Positions 1 to 6,611 of a stretch of 7,540 nucleotides of DNA are shown piece by piece. Within the stretch, counting starts at the first letter, position 1. Each line of letters begins with the position of its first letter. The notes under the pieces are model-generated. The model did no database searches, was not told where the DNA came from, and worked only from the letters and a program-made list of their open reading frames with translations. Both the position numbers and the translations under genes were made by a program. Source of the DNA: Pseudomonadota bacterium (lineage in GTDB: Bacteria; Pseudomonadota; Gammaproteobacteria; GCA-001735895); assembly GCA_022545625.1 (NCBI GenBank), contig JACZQS010000116.1:1-7540 (forward strand), in the 5' to 3' direction.

Positions 1-39
1 GGCGACGATGACAAACAGTAAAATCAACCGAATTATCAT
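1..39 (-). CDS. Possible 5' end of a leftward gene with a hydrophobic N-terminus (partial)
   Basis: Reading leftward from an ATG at 39-37, thirteen open codons reach the window edge and give MIIRLILLFVIVA. This strongly hydrophobic stretch with one early Arg would suit a signal anchor or first membrane helix. No good Shine-Dalgarno sequence precedes the ATG, and thirteen codons are too few to identify a family. If real, the gene diverges from dksA. This is inference from a very short piece; it may be chance. Confidence 0.3.
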   Translation of the reverse strand, partial: MIIRLILLFVIVA

Positions 40-383
40 AAGGGCGGACGAATTAACCTAAAATAAGAAAAAAATTCCAGCTGAATTCCTGGATAACTAG
101 TCTATGATTATTCGCATCTTAAGAACAAACTCATACGATTCGTTAAATTCAGGACTTTCGAATCAGAGTGTAGTGCGAAAACGGTTAAATTACCCAGATA
201 AACCCGTTTATTTGCAGATCGGTACTACTTTTTGGGATGATTCCTGGGGATAATTGTCGCTGAATACAGGGACTTGGAAATTAGCCTGGAAAATTGTATG
301 AAGTCACTTGCTGAACATCGAAAACCTGCCTATACTGCGCGGCGATTTTCGATTACTGATGTCCACGCCTGGAGAGCTGTTCA
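40..383. other. Non-coding leader and promoter region upstream of dksA
   Basis: About 340 bases hold no gene I can support. The right end carries the likely dksA promoter (308-336) and ribosome binding site (GGAGAG, 371-376). A second, weaker match lies just upstream: TTGGAA at 274-279, a 17-base spacer, then TATGAA at 297-302. An imperfect inverted repeat, AAACGGTT (179-186) against AACCCGTTT (201-209, one bulged C), is AT-rich and could be an operator. A 49-codon open frame (104-253, +) has a poor ribosome site and no recognisable motif, so it is not called as a gene. Confidence 0.5.
308..336 (+). promoter_or_regulatory. Likely sigma70-type promoter of dksA with GC-rich discriminator
   Basis: TTGCTG (308-313) is followed by exactly 17 bases and TATACT (331-336), a five-of-six match to the -10 consensus. 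The next bases are GCGCGGCG, so the discriminator between -10 and the expected start near 343 is almost pure G+C. GC-rich discriminators are typical of promoters inhibited by ppGpp and DksA, and E. coli dksA is known to be feedback-inhibited by its own product. The untranslated leader would be about 40 bases. No start site has been mapped, so this is inference from sequence. Confidence 0.5.
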
Positions 384-809
384 ATGACTGTAGCAACAGT
401 AGAGTTACCAAAAAATTATACACCTTCCCCGAAAGAGGAATATATGTCACCGAAGCATCTGGAATACTTTCGCCAGAAGCTGTTGAACTGGCGCACTGAA
501 CTGTTAAAGGAATCTGAAAATACTATTTCCCATTTGAAAGAGGAAAACTGGCAGGAACCCGATATCAACGATCGCGCAACACTGGAAACCGATGCTGCCC
601 TGGAGCTTCGCACCCGCGATCGATACCGCAAACTGGTTAATAAAATTGACTTGGCGCTTTCACGATTAGCCGATGGTAGTTATGGATACTGTGACGATAC
701 CGGCGAAGAAATTGGCCTGCACCGCCTCGAAGCCAGGCCTATAGCAACATTAACGGTCGAAGCCCAGGAAAAGCACGAACGCCTCGAAAAGCAACGTCGA
801 GACGACTAA
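384..809 (+). CDS. dksA: DksA-family RNA polymerase-binding transcription factor, zinc-ligand-depleted (DksA2-like)
   Basis: DksA binds the RNA polymerase secondary channel in the cytoplasm and, with ppGpp, inhibits rRNA promoters and activates many amino-acid promoters. The protein is 141 residues, near the usual 134-151. Residues ~25-95 form the long coiled coil, with the tip motif DINDRA at 60-65 keeping both acidic residues (D60, D63) and A65 needed for activity. The C-terminal globular part keeps the family stretch GLHRLEARPIA (111-121). Of the four zinc cysteines of E. coli DksA only C103 remains; the other three positions read T106, T124 and A127. This C-T-T-A pattern matches the zinc-independent DksA2 of Pseudomonas. 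The start is set by GGAGAG seven bases upstream and by alignment of the N-terminal EEYM segment with E. coli DksA. It has its own promoter and converges on the nucleotidase gene. Confidence 0.93.
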   Translation: MTVATVELPKNYTPSPKEEYMSPKHLEYFRQKLLNWRTELLKESENTISHLKEENWQEPDINDRATLETDAALELRTRDRYRKLVNKIDLALSRLADGSYGYCDDTGEEIGLHRLEARPIATLTVEAQEKHERLEKQRRDD

Positions 810-824
810 CCAGTATTTTCCATG

Positions 825-846
825 AAGGGAACAGGGATCTTCCCTT
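825..846. terminator. Hairpin between convergent dksA and nucleotidase genes, possible shared terminator
   Basis: AAGGGAA (825-831) and TTCCCTT (840-846) form a perfect seven-pair stem around an eight-base loop. It begins 15 bases after the dksA stop and 12 bases beyond the stop of the leftward nucleotidase gene. Its position suits a bidirectional terminator. Neither side has an immediate run of T, so it is not a classical intrinsic terminator and may only pause or protect transcripts. Confidence 0.4.
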
Positions 847-858
847 GGTGGGCGCTGA

Positions 859-1785
859 TCACGCAGACTTAATATCCCCTTTCTTATAGGGCACCCTGGC
901 GGTCGGTACTAGTTTCGACGCCGGACCACAGTGCCGGTGCTGATCGTCGAAAAAAATATGTGGGGAAAAAGCTGCCAGTATTTTATCCTTGGAAACACCG
1001 CCGAGAAAAAAAGTTTCATCGATGCGAACATTCCAGGTTCGTAAGGTTCTGATTACTCTTTCATGCGCGGGACTGTTTCTTGCGGTCACCAGCGCAGTCC
1101 GAATCGGCGGTACCTCTTGGTGCTGCTTACTATCCAATTCAAATTGCAGGAACGACAGGGTTTTTAACAGTTTCGCAAATGGACCCTCGGGGAGTGGTTT
1201 TTTGGCGTTGATTTTTTCATGTTCGATGAATGCCTCCAAACCCTCCCGCTGGTAGATTATCTCTGATTCTTCCGAAAACAATACCGCATCGCCGTCAAAT
1301 GCAATCCTGATTTGCTCTAGTCGATCTTGTGGATTAGCTGTTGGGCTATCGTAAATCAGGCCCGAGGCGACATTCGATTTCACCGCTGTCTGCACATCCT
1401 CTTCGCTTGCTGACAAAAACAGGTCGACATCAAACGCATTGAGATACCTGGCAACGGGTTCTCCTCCTGTAAATACTGCCCGAGTTACATCAAGATTGTA
1501 AAAGTCGATGGAGTTAGAAATCCGCAAACTGGTATCAGCAGAGTTGCGCGATATGATAACGACTTCTATTCGTCGAGTATTTTCATCAATCTGGTTGATC
1601 TGCAACATGGAGTTTATCAGTGCGAATCCCGCGCCTGGTTTGAGAATGTCGTTTTCATGTTCCAGTTGATAGCGACAATAGGCCTCTAGTCCCTCTTTTT
1701 CGAAGATCTGGTTTTCTTTACCCAAATCGAACAGTGCACGCGAAGAGATACCGATGACAAGGAGATTGCTTAAGTCATAAACCAT
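859..1785 (-). CDS. Cytosolic 5'-nucleotidase, cN-I (NT5C1) family
   Basis: The predicted reaction is hydrolysis of a nucleoside 5'-monophosphate (AMP or IMP in characterised eukaryotic relatives) to nucleoside and phosphate in the cytoplasm. The 308-residue protein resembles human cN-IA: IAFDGDAVLFSEESE (161-175) carries the HAD motif I aspartates D164 and D166, VTARNS (233-238) supplies motif II, K266 or K268 motif III, and FFDDQ (278-282) the motif IV acidic pair. There is no signal peptide. The N-terminal half (about 12-130) looks like a degenerate copy of the catalytic half (about 162-285): EGLEA, RNS, a GG pair and AF recur with an offset of 150-156 residues, while the catalytic aspartates are replaced. 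The ATG lies inside the end of argA (11-base overlap), with AGGGAAG just upstream still within argA, suggesting translational coupling. The bacterial substrate cannot be read from sequence. Confidence 0.85.
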   Translation of the reverse strand: MVYDLSNLLVIGISSRALFDLGKENQIFEKEGLEAYCRYQLEHENDILKPGAGFALINSMLQINQIDENTRRIEVVIISRNSADTSLRISNSIDFYNLDVTRAVFTGGEPVARYLNAFDVDLFLSASEEDVQTAVKSNVASGLIYDSPTANPQDRLEQIRIAFDGDAVLFSEESEIIYQREGLEAFIEHEKINAKKPLPEGPFAKLLKTLSFLQFELDSKQHQEVPPIRTALVTARNSPAHERVIRTLRTWNVRIDETFFLGGVSKDKILAAFSPHIFFDDQHRHCGPASKLVPTARVPYKKGDIKSA

Positions 1786-3094
1786 TTGAGCTTCCCTGAA
1801 TCGTTTTTATCATGATCTTCGACTTTCGATCGATGTTATAACTTGCCTGTTTGGATTTTGGCAGCGACGATACCGATGCCTCGACAAAACCATTTTCAAT
1901 AAACCAGTGCGAAGTTCGAGTGGTGAGTATATATAACTGCTGAATATTCTGCTCGAGTGCCTGGTGTTCGCTTAGCTGTAGAAGTTGTTTACCCAGCCCG
2001 GACCGCTGATAGCTGGCATGAACAGCGAGGCAGGCAACTTCGGCAATATCGTGATCCGGATCGGGAATGCAGGCAACACAAGCGATGATCATGCCATCCT
2101 TTTCGATGACCTGAAAATGCCCGATTTCGAGTTCGAGTTGTTCCTTCGAGTGTTCCACCAATACGCCGGACGATTCAAGTGGTTCGATCAGCCGTATAAT
2201 GCCGCCAATATCATCGATATCTGCTGATCTGATACCCTCGTAAAACAGGTTAGTGATCATCGTACCGTAGCCATCGCGGGTGAAAAGTTCCAGCAATAGT
2301 CCACCGTCGACCTGTTGATCGATGATGTGCACTCGCTTGACACCCGATTGAATTGCGTTAACCGCAAGTTCCAACAGGCTTTTTAAATGATCGGGCGTTT
2401 GCGCATCCTGGATTAAATCATCACATTCAGAAGTTGACAAGGTGTCAGCCAGCTTGCTGTCACCCTGGCCAGGCAGAACGAAAATCAACTTGTCGGCTAC
2501 CAGTGCCCTGGCAGTTTCAGCTGCTAGCTCCTCGGCAGGCAAGTTAAATATTTCACCGGTTTTGGAGTAACCGATATTGGACAGGAGGATGACGTGGTTC
2601 TTCTCCAGCAAGTCGTTGATAGCTTCGTGCTTAATATCCCTGACCTTGCCCGAATGTTGCATATCGATACCATCGATGACACCAAGCGGCATTCCAGTGA
2701 TAAAATTACCGCTTACCAGGGATATTTCCGAGCCCGACATCGGTGTATTGGGCAGGCCCATCGATAGCTGCGATTCGAGATGCGACCTCACCTCGTTAAT
2801 AGCCTGAATTATGTAAGGAAGCGATTCCACATCGCTAATTCGAATATTTCGATTAAATTTTGACCTGATATTGTGTTTGGCAAGATGCTGGTCGATGCTG
2901 TTTCTGCTGCCGTGCAAAATAACAAGTTTGATGCCCAGGTGGTTGAGCAGGGCAATATCGTGAATCAGGCCAGTGAGGCGGTCCGATTGAATGATTTCAT
3001 CGGAGATAAGAATGACAAAAGTTTTTTTACGGTGTGCCTTGATATAGGGCGCGGTGCCTCTAAACCACTGGACAAAGTCCTGATTGCTGCTCAT
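1775..3094 (-). CDS. argA: Amino-acid N-acetyltransferase (N-acetylglutamate synthase), ArgA type
   Basis: ArgA transfers acetyl from acetyl-CoA to L-glutamate, the first and usually arginine-inhibited step of arginine synthesis. Length is 439 residues against 443 in E. coli, and similarity runs end to end. Residues ~22-280 are the amino-acid-kinase-like domain (KTFVILI, LVSGNFI, QVDGGLLLELFTRDGYGT) that binds arginine in the family. Residues ~288-430 are the GNAT acetyltransferase domain (ADIDDIGGIIRLIEPLE, LAVHASYQRSGLGKQLL, LTTRTSHWF, YNIDRKSK), with the acetyl-CoA loop QRSGLG at 363-368. The first kinase loop, GG in E. coli ArgA, reads SD here (31-32), and the HGARPQ-like loop reads HGSRNS (61-66). 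Only a weak AGGA precedes the ATG. The gene diverges from the GGDEF gene and overlaps the downstream nucleotidase gene by 11 bases, so both are probably on one transcript. Confidence 0.95.
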   Translation of the reverse strand: MSSNQDFVQWFRGTAPYIKAHRKKTFVILISDEIIQSDRLTGLIHDIALLNHLGIKLVILHGSRNSIDQHLAKHNIRSKFNRNIRISDVESLPYIIQAINEVRSHLESQLSMGLPNTPMSGSEISLVSGNFITGMPLGVIDGIDMQHSGKVRDIKHEAINDLLEKNHVILLSNIGYSKTGEIFNLPAEELAAETARALVADKLIFVLPGQGDSKLADTLSTSECDDLIQDAQTPDHLKSLLELAVNAIQSGVKRVHIIDQQVDGGLLLELFTRDGYGTMITNLFYEGIRSADIDDIGGIIRLIEPLESSGVLVEHSKEQLELEIGHFQVIEKDGMIIACVACIPDPDHDIAEVACLAVHASYQRSGLGKQLLQLSEHQALEQNIQQLYILTTRTSHWFIENGFVEASVSSLPKSKQASYNIDRKSKIMIKTIQGSSNGL

Positions 3095-3134
3095 TAGATA
3101 AAAATTATCCTATTTCATTTAAACTATTAGCTGA

Positions 3135-3163
3135 TTGACACAATATCACCTGATTAATAGGAA
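3135..3163 (+). promoter_or_regulatory. Possible promoter of the GGDEF gene, overlapping its farthest-upstream start
   Basis: TTGACA (3135-3140) is a perfect -35 hexamer. With a 17-base spacer the -10 position would be TAGGAA (3158-3163), only a half match. If this is the promoter, the TTG at 3135 cannot be the start codon and translation would begin downstream, for example at GTG 3231 behind AGGA (3223-3226). Confidence 0.3.
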
Positions 3164-4373
3164 TTCCAAGATTAACACCAACTTCCGTTCTCAAAATATT
3201 AGCAGTTACCACTTACAACAGCAGGAACTGGTGCAGTTTCTTTATAGCCGGGTGACGGTGGGAATGCTGATTACCCTTTTTATCTCCGCTGTTGCCTCGG
3301 GTCTTGCTTATTTCGAGCTGTCGATACAGGGCAGGGAAAACTGGGTGCTGGCCTGGTTTGCGCTGCTGTGTGTCATATTATTTGCCAGGCTACGCTTGCT
3401 GCAAAAGTTTGAAGATTTGCCGAACAAGGAATATTTTTCGTATCAGGAATGGCATCGTAAATTTTTTATCGGTGTGGTGGCATCGGGTCTGATGCAGGGT
3501 TGTGGTGCGGCGGCCTTAATGTCCTTTGTTACTCCTAATGTACAGATAATGTTGCACTCTCTATTAATAGGTATGGCCGCCGGTGCCATTGCTTATCTGT
3601 CCATGTCGTTACGCATCTATATCTCCTACCTGGTGACGATCATGCTGCCGGTGACTATCTGGCTTTTTTCACGGCAGACACCCGATGGTTATGTACTGGG
3701 ATCGCTCTACCTGTTTCTGATGACTGCAGTCTCATTCAGTGTCAAGCGCATGAATGTACTGATTAACGATGCGCTATATTACCGATTCGACAATGAGACA
3801 CTGGTGGAAGATTTGCAGCGGTTGTTAGCCTCAGTCTCAAAATCCAATAAGGCTCTGGAAAAAATTTCGACTACCGACGAACTTACCGGTGCTTCCAACT
3901 ATCGTGCTTTCCGGGTTGAACTGGAACAAGTCTGGCGCCAATATCGAGGAACGAATATTCCCGTGTCATTGGTGAAGCTGAACATCGATTACTATCATGA
4001 ATACAATGCCCACTATGGACTCGAAATGGGCGATCAGCACCTGCGTGAAATCGCCCGATTGCTGATGGCCGAAACATCGCATCAAAACCAGATGGTGGCG
4101 CGCCTCAACGGTGCCGAGTTTGCAGTGCTCCTGCCAGGTATCAGTTGCGAAAATGCGAGACTATTGATGTTGCGTGTTATCCATGCGCTGGAGGACAAAA
4201 AATTTGAAAATGCCAAGTCCAAAATTAATCCATACCTGACCCTGAGTGTAGGCTTGAGTTGTCAAATAATTAGCGATAAATCATCATCGCGTGAATTATT
4301 GGCTAAGGTTTATAATGCGCTCAAAACTGCCAAGGCTAAAGGCGGAAACCGGATAGGCATAGTCGAATCCTGA
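3135..4373 (+). CDS. Six-TM membrane protein with degenerate GGDEF domain, probably not an active diguanylate cyclase
   Basis: Residues ~41-205 contain about six hydrophobic helices (roughly 41-62, 68-86, 110-132, 137-158, 161-179, 186-204), an inner-membrane sensor module I cannot assign to a named MASE family. A helical linker (~215-245) leads to a GGDEF-fold domain (~245-412): TDELTG (247-252), NIDYYHEYN (283-291), GLEMGD (295-300), LTLSVGLS (368-375) and ALKTAKAKGGNRIG (395-408). The signature reads NGAEF (325-329). The acidic residue that binds metal in GG(D/E)EF is Ala, and the other metal ligand, the first Asp of DxD, is N283. The inhibitory RxxD site is also absent (HQNQ, 316-319). 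The base-contacting N291 and D300 remain. It may be a GTP or c-di-GMP sensor or a partner for another cyclase. The start is uncertain: TTG 3135 lacks a ribosome site and coincides with a perfect -35 hexamer, whereas GTG 3231 follows AGGA. Confidence 0.85.
   Translation: MTQYHLINRNSKINTNFRSQNISSYHLQQQELVQFLYSRVTVGMLITLFISAVASGLAYFELSIQGRENWVLAWFALLCVILFARLRLLQKFEDLPNKEYFSYQEWHRKFFIGVVASGLMQGCGAAALMSFVTPNVQIMLHSLLIGMAAGAIAYLSMSLRIYISYLVTIMLPVTIWLFSRQTPDGYVLGSLYLFLMTAVSFSVKRMNVLINDALYYRFDNETLVEDLQRLLASVSKSNKALEKISTTDELTGASNYRAFRVELEQVWRQYRGTNIPVSLVKLNIDYYHEYNAHYGLEMGDQHLREIARLLMAETSHQNQMVARLNGAEFAVLLPGISCENARLLMLRVIHALEDKKFENAKSKINPYLTLSVGLSCQIISDKSSSRELLAKVYNALKTAKAKGGNRIGIVES
3140..3169 (-). 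promoter_or_regulatory. Possible extended -10 promoter of argA
   Basis: Reading leftward, TTGGAA (3169-3164), an 18-base spacer and TATTGT (3145-3140) preceded by TG one base away form an extended -10 element. It would start transcription about 40 bases before the argA ATG. It overlaps the candidate rightward promoter at 3135-3163, so the two genes could exclude each other's polymerase. No convincing ArgR box was seen. Inference only. Confidence 0.3.
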
Positions 4374-4430
4374 GGAACCTCCAGGCAATTCTAGTGGATT
4401 CACTGGGATAAAATCACCCCCTGGCTGGAT

Positions 4431-5333
4431 CTATTTTAACAGGGTTTCGAGCAGGGCTTTTTGTGCGTGCAGCCGATTTTCCGCTTCCTGCCAAACCACA
4501 CTTTGCTTGCCATCGAGTACGCTTGCCGAGACTTCTTCGCCGCGATGCGCGGGAAGACAATGCATAAACAGCGCATCCTTGTGGGCCAGGGCCATGATCC
4601 TGCTAGATATTTGAAATTCAGAAAAGCTGCGTAACCTGTCTTCCTGTTCCTGCTCTTGCCCCATGCTGGCCCAGACGTCGGTTACTATCAGGTCAGCACC
4701 CCTCGCTGCATCAGCCGCATTATCAAAGATTTTTACCCGCTTACCCGCGTTTTTCACCAATTCCGCGTCGGCAGCATAATTTTCGGGGCATCCTATATGC
4801 AAATTAAAATTGAAGCGGATGGCGGCATTAATATAAGAATGGCACATATTGTTGCCATCACCAATCCAGCTGACGGTGGCCCCTTCAATTTCACCGCGTA
4901 GTTCAAACCAGGTCTGCATGTCGGCGAGTAGCTGACAGGGATGCAGATGATCGGTCAAACCATTGATCACCGGGCTGGATGAATGCTTTGCAAGTGTTAG
5001 CACGCGCTCGTGACCGAAGGTCCGGATCATGATACCGTCTACCATACTGGATATCACCCGCGCACTGTCTTCAATCGGTTCACCACGGCCGAGTTGTATA
5101 TCTTTTGGCGATAGAAACATCGCGTGTCCGCCGAGCTGACTCATGCCGGTTTCGAATGAAACCCGGGTCCTGGTCGATGATTTTTCGAAAATCATCGCTA
5201 GTACCTTACCGGTCAGGGGCGTATGAGATATACCCTGCCCGAGTCGTTTTTTTACCTCGATGGCATGGTTAATCAGGGATTTGAGCTCGTCACTGGAAAA
5301 GTCAAGCAGACTGAGAAAATGGCGTACAGGCAT
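4431..5333 (-). CDS. argF: Ornithine carbamoyltransferase
   Basis: OTCase condenses carbamoyl phosphate with L-ornithine to citrulline and phosphate, the sixth arginine step, as a cytoplasmic trimer. The 300-residue length is typical of the anabolic enzyme. The carbamoyl phosphate motif STRTR is at 53-57, the HPCQ motif at 131-134, the ornithine-binding DVWASMG loop at 219-225, and the catalytic HCLPAHRGEEV segment at 258-268, with C259 in the HCLP motif. All key residues are present. The ATG follows the argD stop after nine bases with only a weak ribosome site (CCAGAAAC), so it is likely co-transcribed with and translated after argD. The gene converges on the GGDEF gene; the 57 bases between them hold only short imperfect hairpins without T tails. 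Confidence 0.97.
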   Translation of the reverse strand: MPVRHFLSLLDFSSDELKSLINHAIEVKKRLGQGISHTPLTGKVLAMIFEKSSTRTRVSFETGMSQLGGHAMFLSPKDIQLGRGEPIEDSARVISSMVDGIMIRTFGHERVLTLAKHSSSPVINGLTDHLHPCQLLADMQTWFELRGEIEGATVSWIGDGNNMCHSYINAAIRFNFNLHIGCPENYAADAELVKNAGKRVKIFDNAADAARGADLIVTDVWASMGQEQEQEDRLRSFSEFQISSRIMALAHKDALFMHCLPAHRGEEVSASVLDGKQSVVWQEAENRLHAQKALLETLLK

Positions 5334-5342
5334 GTTTCTGGC

Positions 5343-6521
5343 TCAGCTATTATGGGTAAATGTATTAATGCAGGGAATTAGCAGTTCGGCTAGTTCATTG
5401 GTTTGCAACGAATCGATAGTTAAAGGTGGTAGCAGACGAATGACACGTTCGGCGGTGACATTAATGAGCAGACCCTTCTCCAGTGCAAGCGCAACCATAG
5501 CCTGGCAATTTTGCTTCATCTCGATCCCTATTAGCAGGCCCAGGTGCCGCACCTCTAGCACCGAATCATTGCCCGCCAGGCCTTCCTTTAACAATGACAC
5601 CAGTTGTTCGCCACGTTGCAACGCGTTGTCTGCATATTTATTTTTAACCATCGCGTCCAGAACGGTGCAGGCAACGCGGCATGCCAGGGGATTACCGCCA
5701 AAGGTTGAACCGTGATTCCCGGGATGAAATACTTCGGCAGCTTTACCGCGCGCGACACAGGCACCAATCGGAATACCGTTACCGAGAGCCTTGGCCAGGG
5801 TCAATACATCGGGAATAATATCTTCATACTGAAACGCGAATAGCTTTCCGCTTCGGGCCATGCCGGTCTGGATCTCGTCGAGCATTAAAAACCAGTTATT
5901 TTTGTCGCATATCTGTCGCAATGAATTCAGGTATCCGGAATCAGGAATGATAATACCGCCTTCACCCAGAACCGGTTCAACCAGAATTGCCACCACCTTT
6001 TTATTATTTTTCGCGATCGCACTTATCGACCCTACGTCGTTAAACGGCGCGCGCACAAAACCAGAAACCAATGGCTCGAACCCAGCCTGTACCTTACGAC
6101 TTCCGGTTGCGCTTAATGTCGCCATGGTACGTCCGTGGAAACTGTGCTGCATGACCAGTATTTGAGGATTTTTAATACCGCGTTGATGCCCGTACAGACG
6201 GGCGAGCTTTATCGCGGCCTCGTTGGCTTCAGCACCCGAGTTACCGAAAAAGGCACGATCCATACCGGACAACTGAGTGATGCGATGCGCCAGTTTTTGC
6301 TGCCATTCGATATTATAAATATTGGAGGTGTGCAACAAATTGCCGGCCTGTTGCCTTATCGCTTTGGTGACGGCAGGAAAATTATGCCCGAGACTGGTAA
6401 CCGAGATCCCGCAAAGTGCATCGAGATAACGATTCTCGTCGCTGTCCCAAAGATATATTCCATCGCCCCGCGAGAAGGACACCGGTAGCGGGCTATAGGT
6501 TGAGATCAAATGCTCTGACAT
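5343..6521 (-). CDS. argD: Acetylornithine aminotransferase
   Basis: This class III, PLP-dependent aminotransferase converts N-acetylglutamate semialdehyde and glutamate to N-acetylornithine and 2-oxoglutarate; family members often also serve as succinyldiaminopimelate aminotransferase in lysine synthesis. From the chosen ATG the protein has 392 residues, normal for ArgD. Motifs include NSGAEANEAAIKLAR (94-108), SFHGRT (127-132), the PLP aspartate in LDEIQTG (D215), the Schiff-base lysine in LAKALGNGIPIGA (K244) and GSTFGGNP (271-278). The open frame extends 15 codons farther to a GTG at 6566, but family alignment (HLISTYSPLPVSFSRGDG near the N-terminus) favours ATG 6521. A candidate promoter at 6548-6575 would also exclude the longer form. 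No strong ribosome site precedes either start. It leads the argD-argF operon, just beyond a strong terminator. Confidence 0.96.
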   Translation of the reverse strand: MSEHLISTYSPLPVSFSRGDGIYLWDSDENRYLDALCGISVTSLGHNFPAVTKAIRQQAGNLLHTSNIYNIEWQQKLAHRITQLSGMDRAFFGNSGAEANEAAIKLARLYGHQRGIKNPQILVMQHSFHGRTMATLSATGSRKVQAGFEPLVSGFVRAPFNDVGSISAIAKNNKKVVAILVEPVLGEGGIIIPDSGYLNSLRQICDKNNWFLMLDEIQTGMARSGKLFAFQYEDIIPDVLTLAKALGNGIPIGACVARGKAAEVFHPGNHGSTFGGNPLACRVACTVLDAMVKNKYADNALQRGEQLVSLLKEGLAGNDSVLEVRHLGLLIGIEMKQNCQAMVALALEKGLLINVTAERVIRLLPPLTIDSLQTNELAELLIPCINTFTHNS

Positions 6522-6547
6522 TGGGCTAGTGCGTGAAAAAACGCCCA

Positions 6548-6575
6548 AACATACGCCGATTTGCACCTATTTCAA
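6548..6575 (-). promoter_or_regulatory. Possible promoter of argD-argF
   Basis: Reading leftward, TTGAAA (6575-6570), a 16-base spacer and TATGTT (6553-6548) give four-of-six or better matches in both hexamers. Transcription would begin near 6541 and leave about 20 bases before the argD ATG at 6521. I looked for an ArgR operator here and found no convincing TGAAT...ATTCA palindrome. Weak, inferred from position and hexamers. Confidence 0.3.
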
Positions 6576-6611
6576 GTTTTATTCTTCAGTGCTGCTGATA
6601 ATTACTGACGA

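Noticed and set aside
65..93. TCCAG...CTGGA hairpin with a T-rich stretch on the leftward strand
   Set aside because: The stem is only five pairs with an eight-base loop and no leftward gene ends there, so it is not supported as a terminator.
104..253. A 49-codon open frame upstream of dksA starting MIIRILRTNSYDS
   Set aside because: The only possible ribosome site is a poor GGA about ten bases away, no motif is recognisable, and it ends well before the dksA promoter. A chance open frame in AT-rich leader DNA is more likely.
989..3097. Open frames on the + strand opposite the nucleotidase and argA
   Set aside because: They are fully antisense to clearly identified genes and show no family motif or translation signals.
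4374..4430. Short imperfect hairpins between the convergent GGDEF and argF genes (for example CTAGTG/CACTGG)
   Set aside because: Stems are six pairs or fewer with bulges or wobble pairs and no T tail follows on either strand, so I do not call a terminator.
5260..6488. Long open frames on the + strand opposite argD and the start of argF
   Set aside because: They lie antisense to well-conserved enzyme genes, have no ribosome sites and encode low-complexity serine- or arginine-rich peptides. They are shadow frames.
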